From Lepeophtheirus salmonis (Eukaryota; Arthropoda; Copepoda; Siphonostomatoida; Caligidae), in the NCBI RefSeq assembly GCF_016086655.4, contig NC_052140.2, positions 22,692,001-22,756,000 of the forward strand: a stretch of DNA of 64,000 nt, in the 5' to 3' direction. Positions 46,628 through 58,520 of the stretch are shown in pieces (the stretch's first letter is position 1; every line of letters starts with the position of its first letter). The position numbers and the translations under genes were made by a program. The notes below the pieces were generated by a model. It saw nothing but the letters and a program-made list of their open reading frames with translations. It searched no databases and had not been told where the DNA came from.

Positions 46628-46735
46628 TGTAAAAAAAAGTAACCGAAAATTAAAATGGTAACCCTGCCCCTTTGATAGGAGAGCAGCTAAGCCGCTATGA
46701 CGTTTCATTAGATTGATTACATGCAGCTATGAGAT
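46628..46735 (+). repeat. GTAACC dispersed repeat, 5' part
   Basis: AAAAAAAAGTAACCGAAAAT, ATGGTAACCCTGCC, GAGCAGCTAAGC and TATGACGTTTCATTAG in family order; the 3' half is absent. Confidence 0.6.
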
Positions 46736-48818
46736 GAATAAACTAAATACAAGTCTCATTCTGTATCTAACGAGACAGGGACGTAGGGTAGGCATTTGGG
46801 GGTTCAAATTGCAAAAAGGGGAAATACTTTTTTTATAAGGTTTCTTTTATAAAAAATATGTTCATTTGTCAAAATTCAAGCTTGGCCCAATAACTTTTAA
46901 AAATGTTGCCCAAAAATTAAGGCCCCCCTCCCCTTAGAAAAATAAAAACATGCAGGGGCCCCTGCAAGAATATTTATATGCAGTAAATATTCTGTTGTCG
47001 ATAAAATTATAATGATATCAGCACTCAAACACAGGTCCACTCAATAGATAACAAGTACATAATAGGTAGGAATTATTCCATCGATCCACAATTCTACTTT
47101 GAGTCCTGCAAGATCACTTGGCCATAGTTTCACACTTGGCTATATAGGTTTATAACTACGTCATTGGTGGTACATTATTTTATACCAATTTAGTTTTTAG
47201 AATAGTAGATTGATGGGGAAATGAGAGCCCTGAAGGTTTTCTTTTTATTTTGAACACCACCCCGGAAGAAATTGAAGAACTACAAGGAAAAAATCTTTAA
47301 CTTGTGTTTATTTAGCTGTTCATTTCTTAGCTTTTTTTATGGCCTTGAAAGACATCCTTAGCCAAGTTACTTTTTTGTCTGCAAAGTTAGAAAAAGTTGA
47401 AGTCATTTTTGAGAGCTAAAGAGTTACATCTGACTGAAAAAACAAAACAAAAAAACCCCGTAAAACATTGACCACGTGGTTATCGTTTTGTCAAAAAATA
47501 AAAAAATGAAGGACATTTTTTCAGATAAATACTGATGGACCAAAAAATGATTAGCAGGTCCAAGCCTCAAGATAATAAATAAATAAAGAGTTTACATTGA
47601 CATTCGAGATTCTAATATATGTTATCTATAGGAACGCCATCTTGGAGGTGTTATAGAAATATAGTTGGGTACGTAATGAACAAAATTAACAAATTTACCA
47701 AAGAATCTCTTAAGGAAATTCATTCTATTTGCTTTTAAAGTGTAGAGGAACAACTGTTCCTATTCATGCACAATTTGAATGTTTTTGTCTCTAACAGAAT
47801 GGCCAACTGCCACATTAATAACGTAACGTGAAATCAAAGTAACAATAGAGCAAGTGGCTGTGCGTCAGTCCAATTGATGTTGGTCATCTTGGGACCTAGG
47901 AACCTTTATAACCCATTTTTAGCCAAATAAAACTCTTTTGTCAATATGATTAATGAAAATGAACTCATTTTTAAGTGTATACTCACGTGGATTTCAAGAA
48001 TTTTCACATCTCTAGTCATAATTCTTAGATCCTCTATCTGCACCCACAGTAGCTCTGTAAAAAATGGAGTGATTTACCCACGCTCAATGATTGCGTTATT
48101 TATGAGTTTCATAGCAAAACAACCAAAGTAAGCCATAAATTATATATTATGTGTTTGTACAATTTGATATTTCTGTACAAGTTTAAAAATAGTTTTGAGA
48201 TATATGTGATAAAAAAAAAAGAATTAAAAAAATAATCGAAAATGTCTTACATTTTATTTAAAAAAATATTAGATTCCAAATTAAATTTAAATATTCATCA
48301 CAGACAGAATGAAAAGAGACAATCATATTATCTTTCCTTCATGCCTTGCTCCTGTTAACATTAGCCCAGGACTTATTTAGTATCATTTTATTCACCCAGA
48401 TTGGAATTTGGGTCTTCTTCTCTCCCAATAAATGACCAATAAAGGCCGACCTATAGTTAAGGTTGGCCTTGTTATAATGTGCGAAACATTATATTTTACA
48501 ATGTACAAATATTGATACCGGGATCTTTCTTCCGTTGCTTGGGTTGTAGGCAGTGATAAAGTGTTTCAAGCTATGAAGACCCCCCCCTCCCTCCCCAAGT
48601 AGTAAATTCACTGTAAAAATCTCACAAATTTACATAAACAGAGACAATTATGATTTGTTTTTTAATATGTATGAAAAATATTTGAAATATCTATCGATGA
48701 TAAGTTTAAGTATGTTCAACTAGCTTTGAACGGAAGTTGTTCTTCTACTGCATACCTTTCACCGAGTATGATAGCTGAGAAGGGAGAGTCAGGTGGGGGG
48801 TATGTTGAAGTGTATGTT

Positions 48819-48821
<3 letters not shown>
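46736..48821. other. MITE fragment and AT-rich sequence
   Basis: 46775-46975 is a GGGGCGT-like MITE (GGGACGTAGGGTAGGCATT, ending CAGGGGCCCCTGCA, a perfect palindrome). The remaining ~1.8 kb shows no gene. Confidence 0.4.

Positions 48822-48851
<30 letters not shown>
48822..48851 (+). repeat. Poly(A), 30 nt
   Basis: An uninterrupted run of 30 A. It could be a retroposed tail or simple slippage; no retroelement body is recognisable before it. Confidence 0.8.
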
Positions 48852-48853
<2 letters not shown>

Positions 48854-48951
48854 ACATCAACTCTACGTATTTTTGTAAAAGATAAAGAAGAAAAAACCCC
48901 TAAAAAAAACTCATGACTCATTCACATATTTTCTTAAATAATGTACAAATA

Positions 48952-49850
48952 CAGTGGAAGACATCAGTATTTGATCCCTTGCGGATTTTCAGGACATAAA
49001 AGGCATCAAATCAAATGATGACAGAATAAAAGTTGCTTGATATCTTAAGAGCTATATTTTTCATGAAGGAAAAATATGACTTTTTTGCCCTCTAATAACC
49101 ATTTGGGGTCATTTGGATTTAGTATGATTAGATTTATAAATATCTACTCTTTGATTCTAAATTTAATACCATTTTGATGTTCTCATGTCAAAAAAAAAAA
49201 GAAACAAGTCATAAACAAATATAATAAACTAGTATTTTATGGGTGTATTGCAAAACAAAAAAAAACAAAAATATAGACCAGGTTAGCCAGGGTTAAGTAT
49301 TAACAGGAAAGGAATATCCATTTGATACCTAACTGGTTTTGTAAATTTGCCTACTAATACATATTTTATATGAGATTAAGATGCGGAAAAAGGTTAGGTC
49401 ACTCCAATGACCTTAACGTGATTCTTCTTGAGTCACGGTTTTGTTGCTTTGACCATATGTCTTGGGCCATTGTCGTGCTGGAATACACTTTTATATGACC
49501 TATTTTCAATGTCTTGTTCTAAAAGATTGAGGCTATTGGACAAGATGACCCTGGTCATTCTCTCTACAATGTGGGTTAATTGCGCCCTTTCGCCTCAGGA
49601 GATAAATACTCACACAACATAATGCATCTCTCCCAATCCTTGAGTTGCGAAGATGGTGTTTTGGGTTTATACTCTGCATGTTTCTTTCTCCAAACACATT
49701 TTCTTCTTGATATAATAGGTCAATTTTTTGTGGAGCTGTCGATCTAATGTATTTTCACTGTTAAAATAAACCAACACATACAATTATAGACCGCTCATTA
49801 CTTTGACAGTGGGCAAACTTATAAAATCGGCAAAGTATCAAAAACATATC
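48952..49850 (-). mobile_element. Passport-like Tc1 relic
   Basis: Plus-strand start CAGTGGAAGACATCAGTATT after TA 48950-48951, followed by TTGATCCCTTGCGGATTTTC. The opposite end, read on minus, has TTGATACTTTGCCGATTTTA and AAGTTTGCCCACTGTCAAAG. These are recognisable as Passport-type Tc1 TIR and subterminal sequence, the group known from fish. Inside on minus are Tc1 transposase pieces: QHDNGPRHMVKATK with the second catalytic aspartate, then LKKNHVKVIG. The region after that is degraded, and the third catalytic block and 3' portion are lost. Confidence 0.7.
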
Positions 49851-51560
49851 GTTTAATGATTTTTTAATTTGTCACAAAATTACCCATATATTTGATTACA
49901 AGACTCATAACTGACCAAAATATCGGTTTTTGTCAATGCAAATGATTTTTTTACTGGGTATCAAAATGATTCATACCAGAAAGGTGAATGCATAACTCAT
50001 AATTGACCGAAATATGTGGGCACCTTCAAAAGAAAGGTAAGCCCAAATAATTTAACGTAAAATTGAATCTGCATTCTCTTTGTATATTTTGACAAATATT
50101 TGATTTTCGTCCATTTCATTTAATAAATCATTATTATTATTTTTTGAAAGTACTCCAAATTGCACTTAAATTAGCAAAAAAATTATAATCCCCATGAAAA
50201 AATTAGAAATTAATGGATTTGATCTAAAAGCTCACACCAGGCCAATATATGTCTATTACATCAAATAGTGGAATTAAAATATATATTTAAAATTATTGAG
50301 TATCTTAATTCATCCTAAAGTTTGAATATACAGCCTGTAATTGTCCTAAATATGTCAATAATATATTAACTGCGGGTATTAGGATGTAAAAAATCAATTG
50401 ATTTTTTATCCTATTCTTGACTTTTGTTCAAGAACGTTTTTGTGTTGACGCAACACATTTCTTTTGTACACGTTACAACTTTGTCAGATTGCATTTTATA
50501 AAAAAAATAATTAATCACTACTCATTTCTATTAATAAATTATTTTGATTAGTCCTTCAGATTACGTTTTCAAGTTCCACTTTCAGTAGTAAAAATGTACC
50601 GCACCAATTGAATACTTAATAAATGATGGATTTTGTTTAAAATGCCATATTGGACCCAATATAAATTTTGTAAATCAAATAAAGGCTTGAAACTATAGTT
50701 AAAAAGTTTGAGTATACTAAACTATCCTAGAAATTAGAATATAAAGATTATAATTGCTCGAAATATGTGAATAAAATATTGGCAGCATGTAATATTATAT
50801 TATACTATAAATTAATATTTCCTCCTTTTCTGGAATTTGTTCAAGACTGTTTTTAAATTAACTTATCACATTTGTAAAATTGCAATCTTAAAAAATAAAT
50901 GAAACTTTAAAATTTTTGTGTTTTATAGTTCATTCCAGAAATTGGAATATAAAGCCAATAATTGGCCAAAATATGTCAATAAATGATTGGCAGTACATAT
51001 ATATTAGTGTTGAAACTCGGTCCAGCACCGACTTTTTACAAAAGAAGACGGTAAGAGACGGTGGGATCAAAGTCAATCTGAGCTATCTCTGTTTAATCTT
51101 CGTTTAACGCCATTGCACTTGAAAAACATATATTGTCATGTTATAAAAAATCTATCTGTAAAATCGGTCTAGACCGATTTTTTTGGACCGAACTAGACCA
51201 AATTTTTTCTTTAGACTGATCAAGACCGAACTTATCCTTTGGACCGATCTAGATCAAATTTTTATATGAGACTAGTCTAGAACGAGCTTTTTTGTTGTAC
51301 CGAACTGATTCGAACTCAGACTGGTTTATGATTTCTTGACGGAAACCCAACACTGGTAAATATTATGGTACAAAAAAAACATTTGTAGTTGTCTCCTAAT
51401 TTTTCTTCAAAACTGTTTTTTGTGCTAATTTTTTTTGTATAAATGATGATATTGCAAACCCTCCAATTCGGCAAATTACTTTTATGTTGACGCGACACAT
51501 TTATTGAATATCCAACATTTGAGAGCCGTATTTCATTCCATTCATTCATGATCAAAAAAC
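49851..51560 (+). repeat. Tandem/dispersed repeat, ~415-bp unit
   Basis: Two units start near 50205 and 50622: ATGGATTTGATCTAAAA / ATGGATTTTGTTTAAAA, later CTAAAGTTTGAATATACAGC / CTAGAAATTAGAATATAAAG, then TTGTTCAAGA. A further partial unit begins near 50930 (CAGAAATTGGAATATAAAGC), and pieces occur at 49880-50020 and 51380-51520 (TGTTGACGCRACACATTT). A MITE at 51002-51356 interrupts it. A minus-strand unit lies at 54000-54210. Confidence 0.65.
51002..51356. mobile_element. GGTCTAGACC MITE
   Basis: The ends TAGTGTTGAAACTCGGTC and inverted CAGTGTTGGGTTTCCGTC are imperfect TIRs. The interior repeats GGTCTAGACCG-like palindromic motifs about every 30-40 bp between 51160 and 51300. No coding capacity. 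It is inserted in the 415-bp repeat array. Confidence 0.6.
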
Positions 51561-52225
51561 TATGTACCCATGTTCCTTATAACTAAGATGACCATATGAA
51601 AAATAAATATTTAATGTCATTTGGAATTCGTCAAATCATTTTTATATGTTTTTTTTTTTTTTTTTTTGGTAACTAATGTGTTATCGGTTCGTTTGAGACG
51701 GGGGTTTTTTCCTTCTTCTTCAAATGAATAAAAACATCTATTGAAAGACTTTATAAGAAATAAGTTTATTTAGGTATATACTAAATACACTTATATATGT
51801 ATACATAGAAAAGTCGCCAAGGAAATGTCATAATATCTTAATTTATTTTGAAGTTAAAAATGTTGACAAGTCGTTGTAAACGGAAAAAAAGAAAAATGTA
51901 TCAGTTACTGAACTACTTATTAGGATAATTGACTTTTTGAAAGGGAGGAAAATAAGCTGCAACGCTTCTAGGGTTGTACCTGAGGTATCATGTCACAACA
52001 ACAAGAACGTCAGTAGACATACTTTGAAAGTTTCTAGGGATGTGTGTTGCACATATCTTTCAAATTATATGCCTCGTTACTTAGGATAAAGTGTTGATTG
52101 AGATGAATATACACTGTTTCAACAAAAAACAACCTAGAAAGGATTTCTTCCGGAAATTGAATCGGATTTTACATTCATATTCTTTGAGAAGATGTCCACT
52201 TCTATACTAGGGATATTCGATTGAA
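51561..52225. other. AT-rich interval, no gene seen
   Basis: Includes a poly(T) run near 51650. No coding match. Confidence 0.35.
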
Positions 52226-52229
52226 TCCC

Positions 52230-53285
52230 TTGCAGCCGTCGTAAATAGTAATTAATGTTGCAAAAAAACGGTGAAACAAATTGAATTTGATAGCTTATTT
52301 AAATCTAATAAAGGTTCTTAGATATAGCTGACCAACTAGGGCGTCTCATCTCGTACCAGAAATTTGAATATTTGATTTATCTCAACAAGTTATTCGGATA
52401 ATTCCTTTACGGCCGTCGCAAATTGTACTTAGAGTACCATAAATTCAACGTCGCAATAAAATAATTAATATTTGATTGTCTATTTAAGAGTCTATATCGG
52501 GGCCAAATAGAGTCTTATAAATACAATGGAGTTCTAACATATAGACAACATTTTAGGGTATCTTCTCTTATCCCAGATATTTAAGTATTCGACTTTTTAT
52601 CAACAGGATTATTCGGATTAATCATATGACCGCCGTCACAAATTGTACTTTGAGTAGCAAAAGTTCATCGTACAAATGCGGGGAACAAATATAATTTAGA
52701 GGAGTCTATTTCAAAGGACCGTATTGGGCGCAAATAGGATCTATCCTTTGCTGCCTTACCAAAATTGTACTTAAAGTAACAAAAATTCATCGTAAAAATA
52801 TATAGTTTGGAAGGGCTATATCGGGGCCAAATAGTGTCTCATACATCCAATGGAGGTTCTAAAACATAATTAATATTTTAGGGTATCCAATCTCATTCCC
52901 GAATTGTGCCGTATGGAGCCGTTGTACTTATCCCTTATCCCTATTATGTACGTATCCCTTATCGTGATCTATCCTTCGCTGCCTTTGCAAAATTGTACTT
53001 AAAGTAACAAAAATTCATCGTAAAAATATATAGTTTGGAAGGGCTATATCGGAACTTTGATTGGGCTATATGGAAAGGACGATATTGGGATTAAATAGTA
53101 TTTCATAAGTCAAATGAAGGTTTTTGAAGAAAGTTGACATTCTAGAGTATCTTATCTCGTCGCATCAATTTGAATAAATTTTTTTATAAGAAGGGTTATC
53201 AAAGTAATCTCTGAAGCCGTCGCAAATTGTACTTAATGTAACAAAATTCATTATCCCAATCATACTACATATGACATTACTTTAT
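52230..53285 (+). repeat. Degenerate satellite, ~215-bp period
   Basis: The landmark GCCGTCGCAAATTGTACTTA (variants) recurs at about 52236, 52413, 52633, 52761, 52977 and 53216. Other unit landmarks are CTATATCGGGGCCAAATAG, AATGGAGGTTCTAA and TAGGGTATC. The segments from 52761 and 52977 are nearly identical over ~75 bp, pointing to a recent local duplication; other units are older. No coding. Confidence 0.85.
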
Positions 53286-53634
53286 CATTTTCCTCCGTGA
53301 CAAGATGCGCAATTTTTTATTTGTTCTGCAGAATTTCCCTAAATTTCTCAATTTAAAGGGTGAATTATAGTTAATTACATTTATATTTAATAATATTAAG
53401 CCCCTATCGCAGACATATTAAAGTGTCTGTGAGACCACTTATTTGTAAAAAATATTTTTTGTATAGCTTTAATGATCATGAACAGTGATGCGAATCTGGT
53501 GTATTTTTTAGATAGCCCTTTTTTTGGAATTAGTAGTCTGAAAAATGAATTTTCTTTTCCTTCGCAATTATCATTATTATTTAATTCATAAATAGATACA
53601 ACTACATTCAAAATCTGTTTGAACGTTATTGTGT

Positions 53635-53910
53635 GCTCATAAAAGACAGAGCGTAACCTTAAGAATTTGTTGTGGTCTTATAATTGTAAGTCCTTGTTGG
53701 ACTGAGAGTATCATTCGTGATCGACATCGGAGTACTTCTAGCAAATGTCCATGCTTATTTCTTTTTTTCTTCCTCCCAAGTAACAAATGATTGTAGCCTA
53801 TCTAATCAAACGTCATGAGTATCATTCTTTCTCTCCTCCAAAACATTCTGCAAATTGTCAGGGTTACCATATTGATTTTCGTTGTTTTTTTTAAACATGC
53901 CCATTCTATG
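53635..53910 (-). repeat. GTAACC dispersed repeat, inverted, near full length
   Basis: CTCATAAAAGACAGAGCGTA, TCTTATAATTGTAAGTCC, AACGTCATGA, TCCTCCAAAACATTCTGCAA and GTCAGGGTTACCATATTGAT, the reverse order of the plus copies. It is the longest inverted copy. Confidence 0.65.
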
Positions 53911-53999
53911 CTGGATTTTAATAATTACTCTTGAACGACATAGAGTAACAGAGAGTAGAAATTGTGAATTTTTGTTAAAATAACACTAAAATATAATTG

Positions 54000-54215
54000 A
54001 GGTTGAACATTGGAGTATTTTCTATCGACCTATGTACTGTGTCAACATAAAAACAATTCAAGTCAATTATAGGTTTTATATTCAAATTTCGAGGTTGAGT
54101 AAAGATACCCATGAGTTTTAACTATAGATTAGAATCTTTATTTGATTTAAATGACTTATATTGAGCCCGATATTGTGCTCATTTTAAATAAAATCTATCC
54201 ATTTTTCAGTTTTTT
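54000..54215 (-). repeat. Inverted unit of the 415-bp repeat
   Basis: The reverse complement shows AATGGATAGATTTTATTTAA, AAATCAAATAAAG and TTTGAATATAAAACCTATAA, aligned in order with 50622-50770. Confidence 0.6.
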
Positions 54216-55129
54216 ATTTTGACAATCAATTTTTGCTAATTTAAGTGGGATTTCTGATGTACCCAAAGGGTTTATCAGAAATACTTGTTGATAGGTATGG
54301 ACGATAATTTGTCGAAGAATACAAATGTAATCCACACTTAATTTAAAGAAAAAATATAGTATTGATATTTTTGTTTGACAGGACACATATGTCCTTTCTA
54401 GGTACGGAGTGAGATTTGTGTTAATTTAATTTCTTTCGTAGCCACCTACAGCTTACATAATAAAACGTAATGACAGCTACTTTAATTACCACTTTAATTT
54501 ACGTGTTTTTTTTTTTTTACCACAACAGTAGACCTTAAAATTTACATCTCTTTAGATATGCCACTAAAAAGTTGTAACGTCTTATTCATTTCTTCAAAAT
54601 AAATGACTTGTCTTTGTCAATGATGGAGACTAGAGTTTGGCCTGCTCAGAAATGTCAAGTTGTTTTTGCCTCTGTAGTTGACACTTTTATTATTTTTTTT
54701 TGGGAGGAAAGTTTGGTATGATCTTTTGTTTATATTGCCAAAATTCTTTTCTCTTAAATACAAAAATTTGACAACATACTCCAACTATTAAAGTATTTAT
54801 TACAAATTGAACAACAATATTATTATAAAAAAAAAAAAGAAGCTTTAATTACATATTTTGAACATCAAAATATATGTAGAGAAATTTGATCCAAAAAATA
54901 AATAAATTTGAATAACATTAGTTTTTTTTATAAACATCGAATTTCATATTTTGCAATAACTTTAACAAACAATCATTACCTACCTTTTTACACTAAATAT
55001 TTCGAAATGTGACCAAAAAAAGTTGCCGTATCAAGGGTCAATATAATATTTGATAAGGGATATAACCACTTCCCCTTCAAAACTTCAGAATATAATAATT
55101 AACTTAACCATCATTATTGTTGCTATTCC
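54216..55129. other. AT-rich interval, no gene seen
   Basis: No coding or repeat match. Confidence 0.35.
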
Positions 55130-55240
55130 GTAGCAATATATCATGGACACCATGGCAATTTGAAGAATGTTTTGGGTAGAGCAGCTTAGCTCTCATGACG
55201 TTTCATTAGTTCAGCTATAATCAGCTGTGACGAGTGATAT
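55130..55240 (+). repeat. GTAACC dispersed repeat, partial
   Basis: CATGGCAATTTGAAGAATGT, GAGCAGCTTAGC and TCATGACGTTTCATTAG in family order. Confidence 0.55.
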
Positions 55241-55763
55241 ACTCTTCTGTTCACCAACAGCAAAAAAAAACAAAAAAACAGTCGAGCTACTAAATAAATC
55301 TATTTTTCATGACAAAGTATATTTATGCAATTTTTAGGCCTTTTAATCAAAGTTCATTTCGTTAATTAGTTGTACATATAGCTTAGTGCCTTACCCATTC
55401 ACACAGCTGACTTAATTTATGAAATCCCATAACTTTATAAGTCATTCAAAAAGAGTGTTTGAATTCTAAAACAGTATATTACTTTCATAAACATATAACA
55501 GCCTATTATATATGTATTTGTATGGATGTTTGGGGTGGAATTATGTCATGGATGATGATGAATGAGGGAATTCCAGGGATGAGAGGATTCCATTGAGGTT
55601 GGATGGGAGAGGAAGGTGAAAGATTTCCCTGCTATTATCCTCATAAGTCTTTGGTATTTTAATGATGTTTTACAACGTTTCAGTTCAATTCAAATTACCA
55701 TCCCTCAATTATATATTATACTATTTTAGGGGTTGAGTTCATCTTTTTTTTTCCATTTATGAT

Positions 55764-56258
55764 GTACCGGGTGTCGGAAGATAAATATCTATTCATTTTT
55801 AAAATGTCTGCCACTAAATTTATAAATTTAGTCAAATTTATAGTCAAATAACGGCTTAAAAGTAGACAAACAGTCATTATTTGAGTATAATTACGATTCA
55901 ATACAACCACAAAGAATATGGATGCGTTTGGCAATCACCTTGAAAGTTAACAAACGGTTCGAACTTATTTATTCGGTCCAGTACAGTCGTTGGACCGGTC
56001 CTACTAATCCCTTGGATCCGTCACCAACACTCTTAGTCCTCAAGCCTATCAGTACTAGAACTGATATACAAAGAATAAGTACAGTTGAGTGGCGTCATCA
56101 ATGGCCGAACCTTATAAACTTTTAGAACTGATATGTACTGGACGTAGTTTTTCAGTAATAAGGACGTGAATTATACGGGTAATCGCACGAAAGTATCAAA
56201 ACTCCTTCGTGTGGAGAAACTCTCTAATGACAATTCCAAACATGAATTGCTATTTGAC
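55764..56258 (-). mobile_element. Deleted mariner-like element with nested GGTCC repeat
   Basis: TACCGGGTGTC at 55764 and inverted TACTGGGTGTC ending near 56258 are candidate TIRs. On minus, REFLHTKEF (56180-56215) could be an N-terminal HTH piece and VIAKRIHILCGCIES (55895-55940) a worn C-terminus. Between them, 55968-56150 is a GGTCC dispersed repeat aligned with 15355-15570. The transposase assignment is weak. Confidence 0.4.
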
Positions 56259-56273
56259 ACCCAGTATTTTCTT

Positions 56274-56379
56274 TGGTTTATTTATAAGGATAATTTAGTT
56301 TTTTTTTATGTATAAAGGAAAAGGAAATAAACGATTTAACACATTTTATTTTGAATATTACGTGTTTCATTCCACACAC
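56274..56379 (+). repeat. Direct repeat, copy 1
   Basis: From TGGTTTATTTATAAGGATAA to CGTGTTTCATTCCACACAC; about 103 bp, almost identical to 57197-57299. Confidence 0.85.
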
Positions 56380-57196
56380 TGATTAGTTTTGATACTGCCA
56401 TTAATATCTTAGTAGGTAAGTATATGACCTTTTATACACAGTAATGATGCAATCAAAATAAAGTCAATTGCTTTAAATACATAGATCATTGTAATGACAT
56501 ATCCCTATGTTTATTTCTCTAATAAGTACAGGGTGTTAAAACATTTTGTCTCTTCTTATTCGACTATTTTGTCTATGACTATTTGGAGTAACTTACCACC
56601 AGAGTCTCTCATAACAAAAAGGTGTCTCTCCAATCACCGCCATCAATAAAAATACTGCTGTCTCTTGAGGAACCTAGTTGTGAATATCCATAGGCGTAGA
56701 AGATGATATTTTGTGTGGACGTATCTTCAATATCAAAGACGGAACAATGGCCGAATATAGCGAATTAATTGACCGAATATTCCTTACGCAATTCCACACC
56801 ACTGCAATCCTCTCTCCTACGCCTATGTGAAGGGGGGGGGGCAAGTGTCAGATCCTCTATTCCAGGCTGTTATCAACCCAATGCCAAATAATTTTTAAGT
56901 TATTGAACCGAGTTTTCCTTAAAAAAAAGTTGAAACAAATATATAATTTTTTGTATTTTAAACTTCTGATCTAAACACACTGTATATATACCTAAGTACT
57001 AGATATATATTTTCTCACAATCGATGTGTTTTGATTCGTGTTTGCAAAACAATCACTTGATTTTTTTTTCTTTTAAATGTTTATCTTGTTCTTTTGATAT
57101 TTTTCTAAATTTTTATATACTCGCTCAGACAGGCAAATAGTTATGTATATATATATGCATATTATAATGACAAGTGATGTTATGGGTCCGGTTCTC
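56380..57196. other. Sequence between direct repeats
   Basis: About 817 bp, AT-rich, no coding match, no primer-binding or polypurine signature recognised. Confidence 0.4.
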
Positions 57197-57299
57197 TGGT
57201 TTATTTATAAGGATAATTTAGTTTTTTATCTATAAAGGAAAAGAAAATAAAGGATTTAACACATTTTATTTTGAATATTACGTGTTTCATTCCACACAC
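57197..57299 (+). repeat. Direct repeat, copy 2
   Basis: Matches 56274-56379 with a few substitutions and shorter T runs; the match stops at TCCACACAC in both copies. Confidence 0.85.
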
Positions 57300-57446
57300 C
57301 GGTTCGAGAAGCGGTGACCTTAAGTGTGTCCGTTTGTAAAATGTAGAAAATCGAACACTTTGCATTTATATTATAGTTGTTACATAGTTAGATTCCACTT
57401 ACCCTCCCTACAGATTAGAGGAGGCCAGTTCAAATATCCTCTACAA

Positions 57447-57760
57447 TAGGGGTCTCAAAAACTTTTTTCCTTTGAGAGCTACTTTTACATAATAAAAATG
57501 ACCAAGAGTAACTAATGTTTGGTAAAATTTATGCTCATACCTGATTTTGAACAAAAAAAAACACGAATAAGCTTTCTTTTCATGAACATTTACAATTTGT
57601 TGTATTAAAACATCACAAAAATATTATCATTAGCAAAAAAAAGATACAAACATAACCTAAAGTATAACCTAGCCAGGGTCCTTTGGCGAGCTATGTGGAA
57701 AGGGGCTGGAGCTACTGGTAGTTCGTACACGACCTGTTGGAGACTCCTGCTCGACAGCAA
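57447..57760. mobile_element. hAT-like MITE
   Basis: Left end TAGGGGTCTCAAAAACTTTT and right end, inverted, CAGGAGTCTCCAACAGGTC; subterminal GAGAGCTACT and GGAGCTACTGG. These resemble hAT-type CAGGGGTCTCAAAC ends. No transposase inside. Confidence 0.6.
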
Positions 57761-58035
57761 GACGGCCTGCGGCTTTTTGCTCCTTTATCCCATTCTTAAA
57801 ATTTACCTTCCAAAAAATAGATTAAAAATGACAAATTACTAGTTTTGTTGTTTGGTTTGAAAGTCCTATACCGGTCTGAGACCGTTATGATTTAATAGTA
57901 GACCGAACTAATTTGGAACGATCAATCAGTTTGGCCTCGGCCCGATCCCAACAAAAAATTGTTATAGGTCAGTCCCAAAGAATAAATCAATCTGATGCAG
58001 TTTTACAAAAAAAAAATATCAGTCTCATTTTAAAT

Positions 58036-58520
58036 GTGGTCTAGCCAAGGGATGTCAAAGCTTTTAGTATAATGGGCGCATTGCCGCTTGAAATATTTGA
58101 ATGAGCCACAGAACCAATTAAATTAAATTTCATGAAAAATGGCTTCATAAAACTAAACTATTAAATACATATTTATTTCAAATTTAGGAACAATAAAAAA
58201 AAGGAAAAATCTATTTTTTTAACTCTAAACAAGTCTGTTTAGGGGTCTTCGTGAAATTACATTCTTGGAAGGCTTGGATAATTTGAATATTTGTTACTCC
58301 GATGCATAAATTTGATCAAATGATCTATTTTAGAAAATAACTCTTTTGTTTCATTATTTTTTTTTTCCCCAGAAGGAATTTTTTTGAAAAATTCCTTTAT
58401 TTGGGAAGTATTTTTCAAAGTTTGCACGTATTATGCACGTTTTGATGATATAGGGACAATTGTGCTACTGAAAATACTACTTGAAGTGCGAATGAATAGT
58501 GGGCCGCACTTAGACATTTA
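58036..58520. mobile_element. hAT-like MITE, complete-looking copy
   Basis: Starts CAAGGGATGTCAAAGCTTTT, then ATAATGGGCGCATTGCCGC, and ends GTGGGCCGCACTTAGAC, the usual layout of hAT-like MITEs (gene-less, GGGCC near both ends). Its first ~130 bp are nearly identical to 63875-64000. Confidence 0.6.

Noticed and set aside
48822..48851. Poly(A) as the tail of a retroposed gene or SINE
   Set aside because: Upstream sequence shows no gene, no RNA polymerase III boxes and no target duplication that I can see.
56274..57299. LTR retrotransposon
   Set aside because: Repeats are only ~103 bp, with no TG...CA ends, primer-binding site, polypurine tract or gag/pol frame between them.
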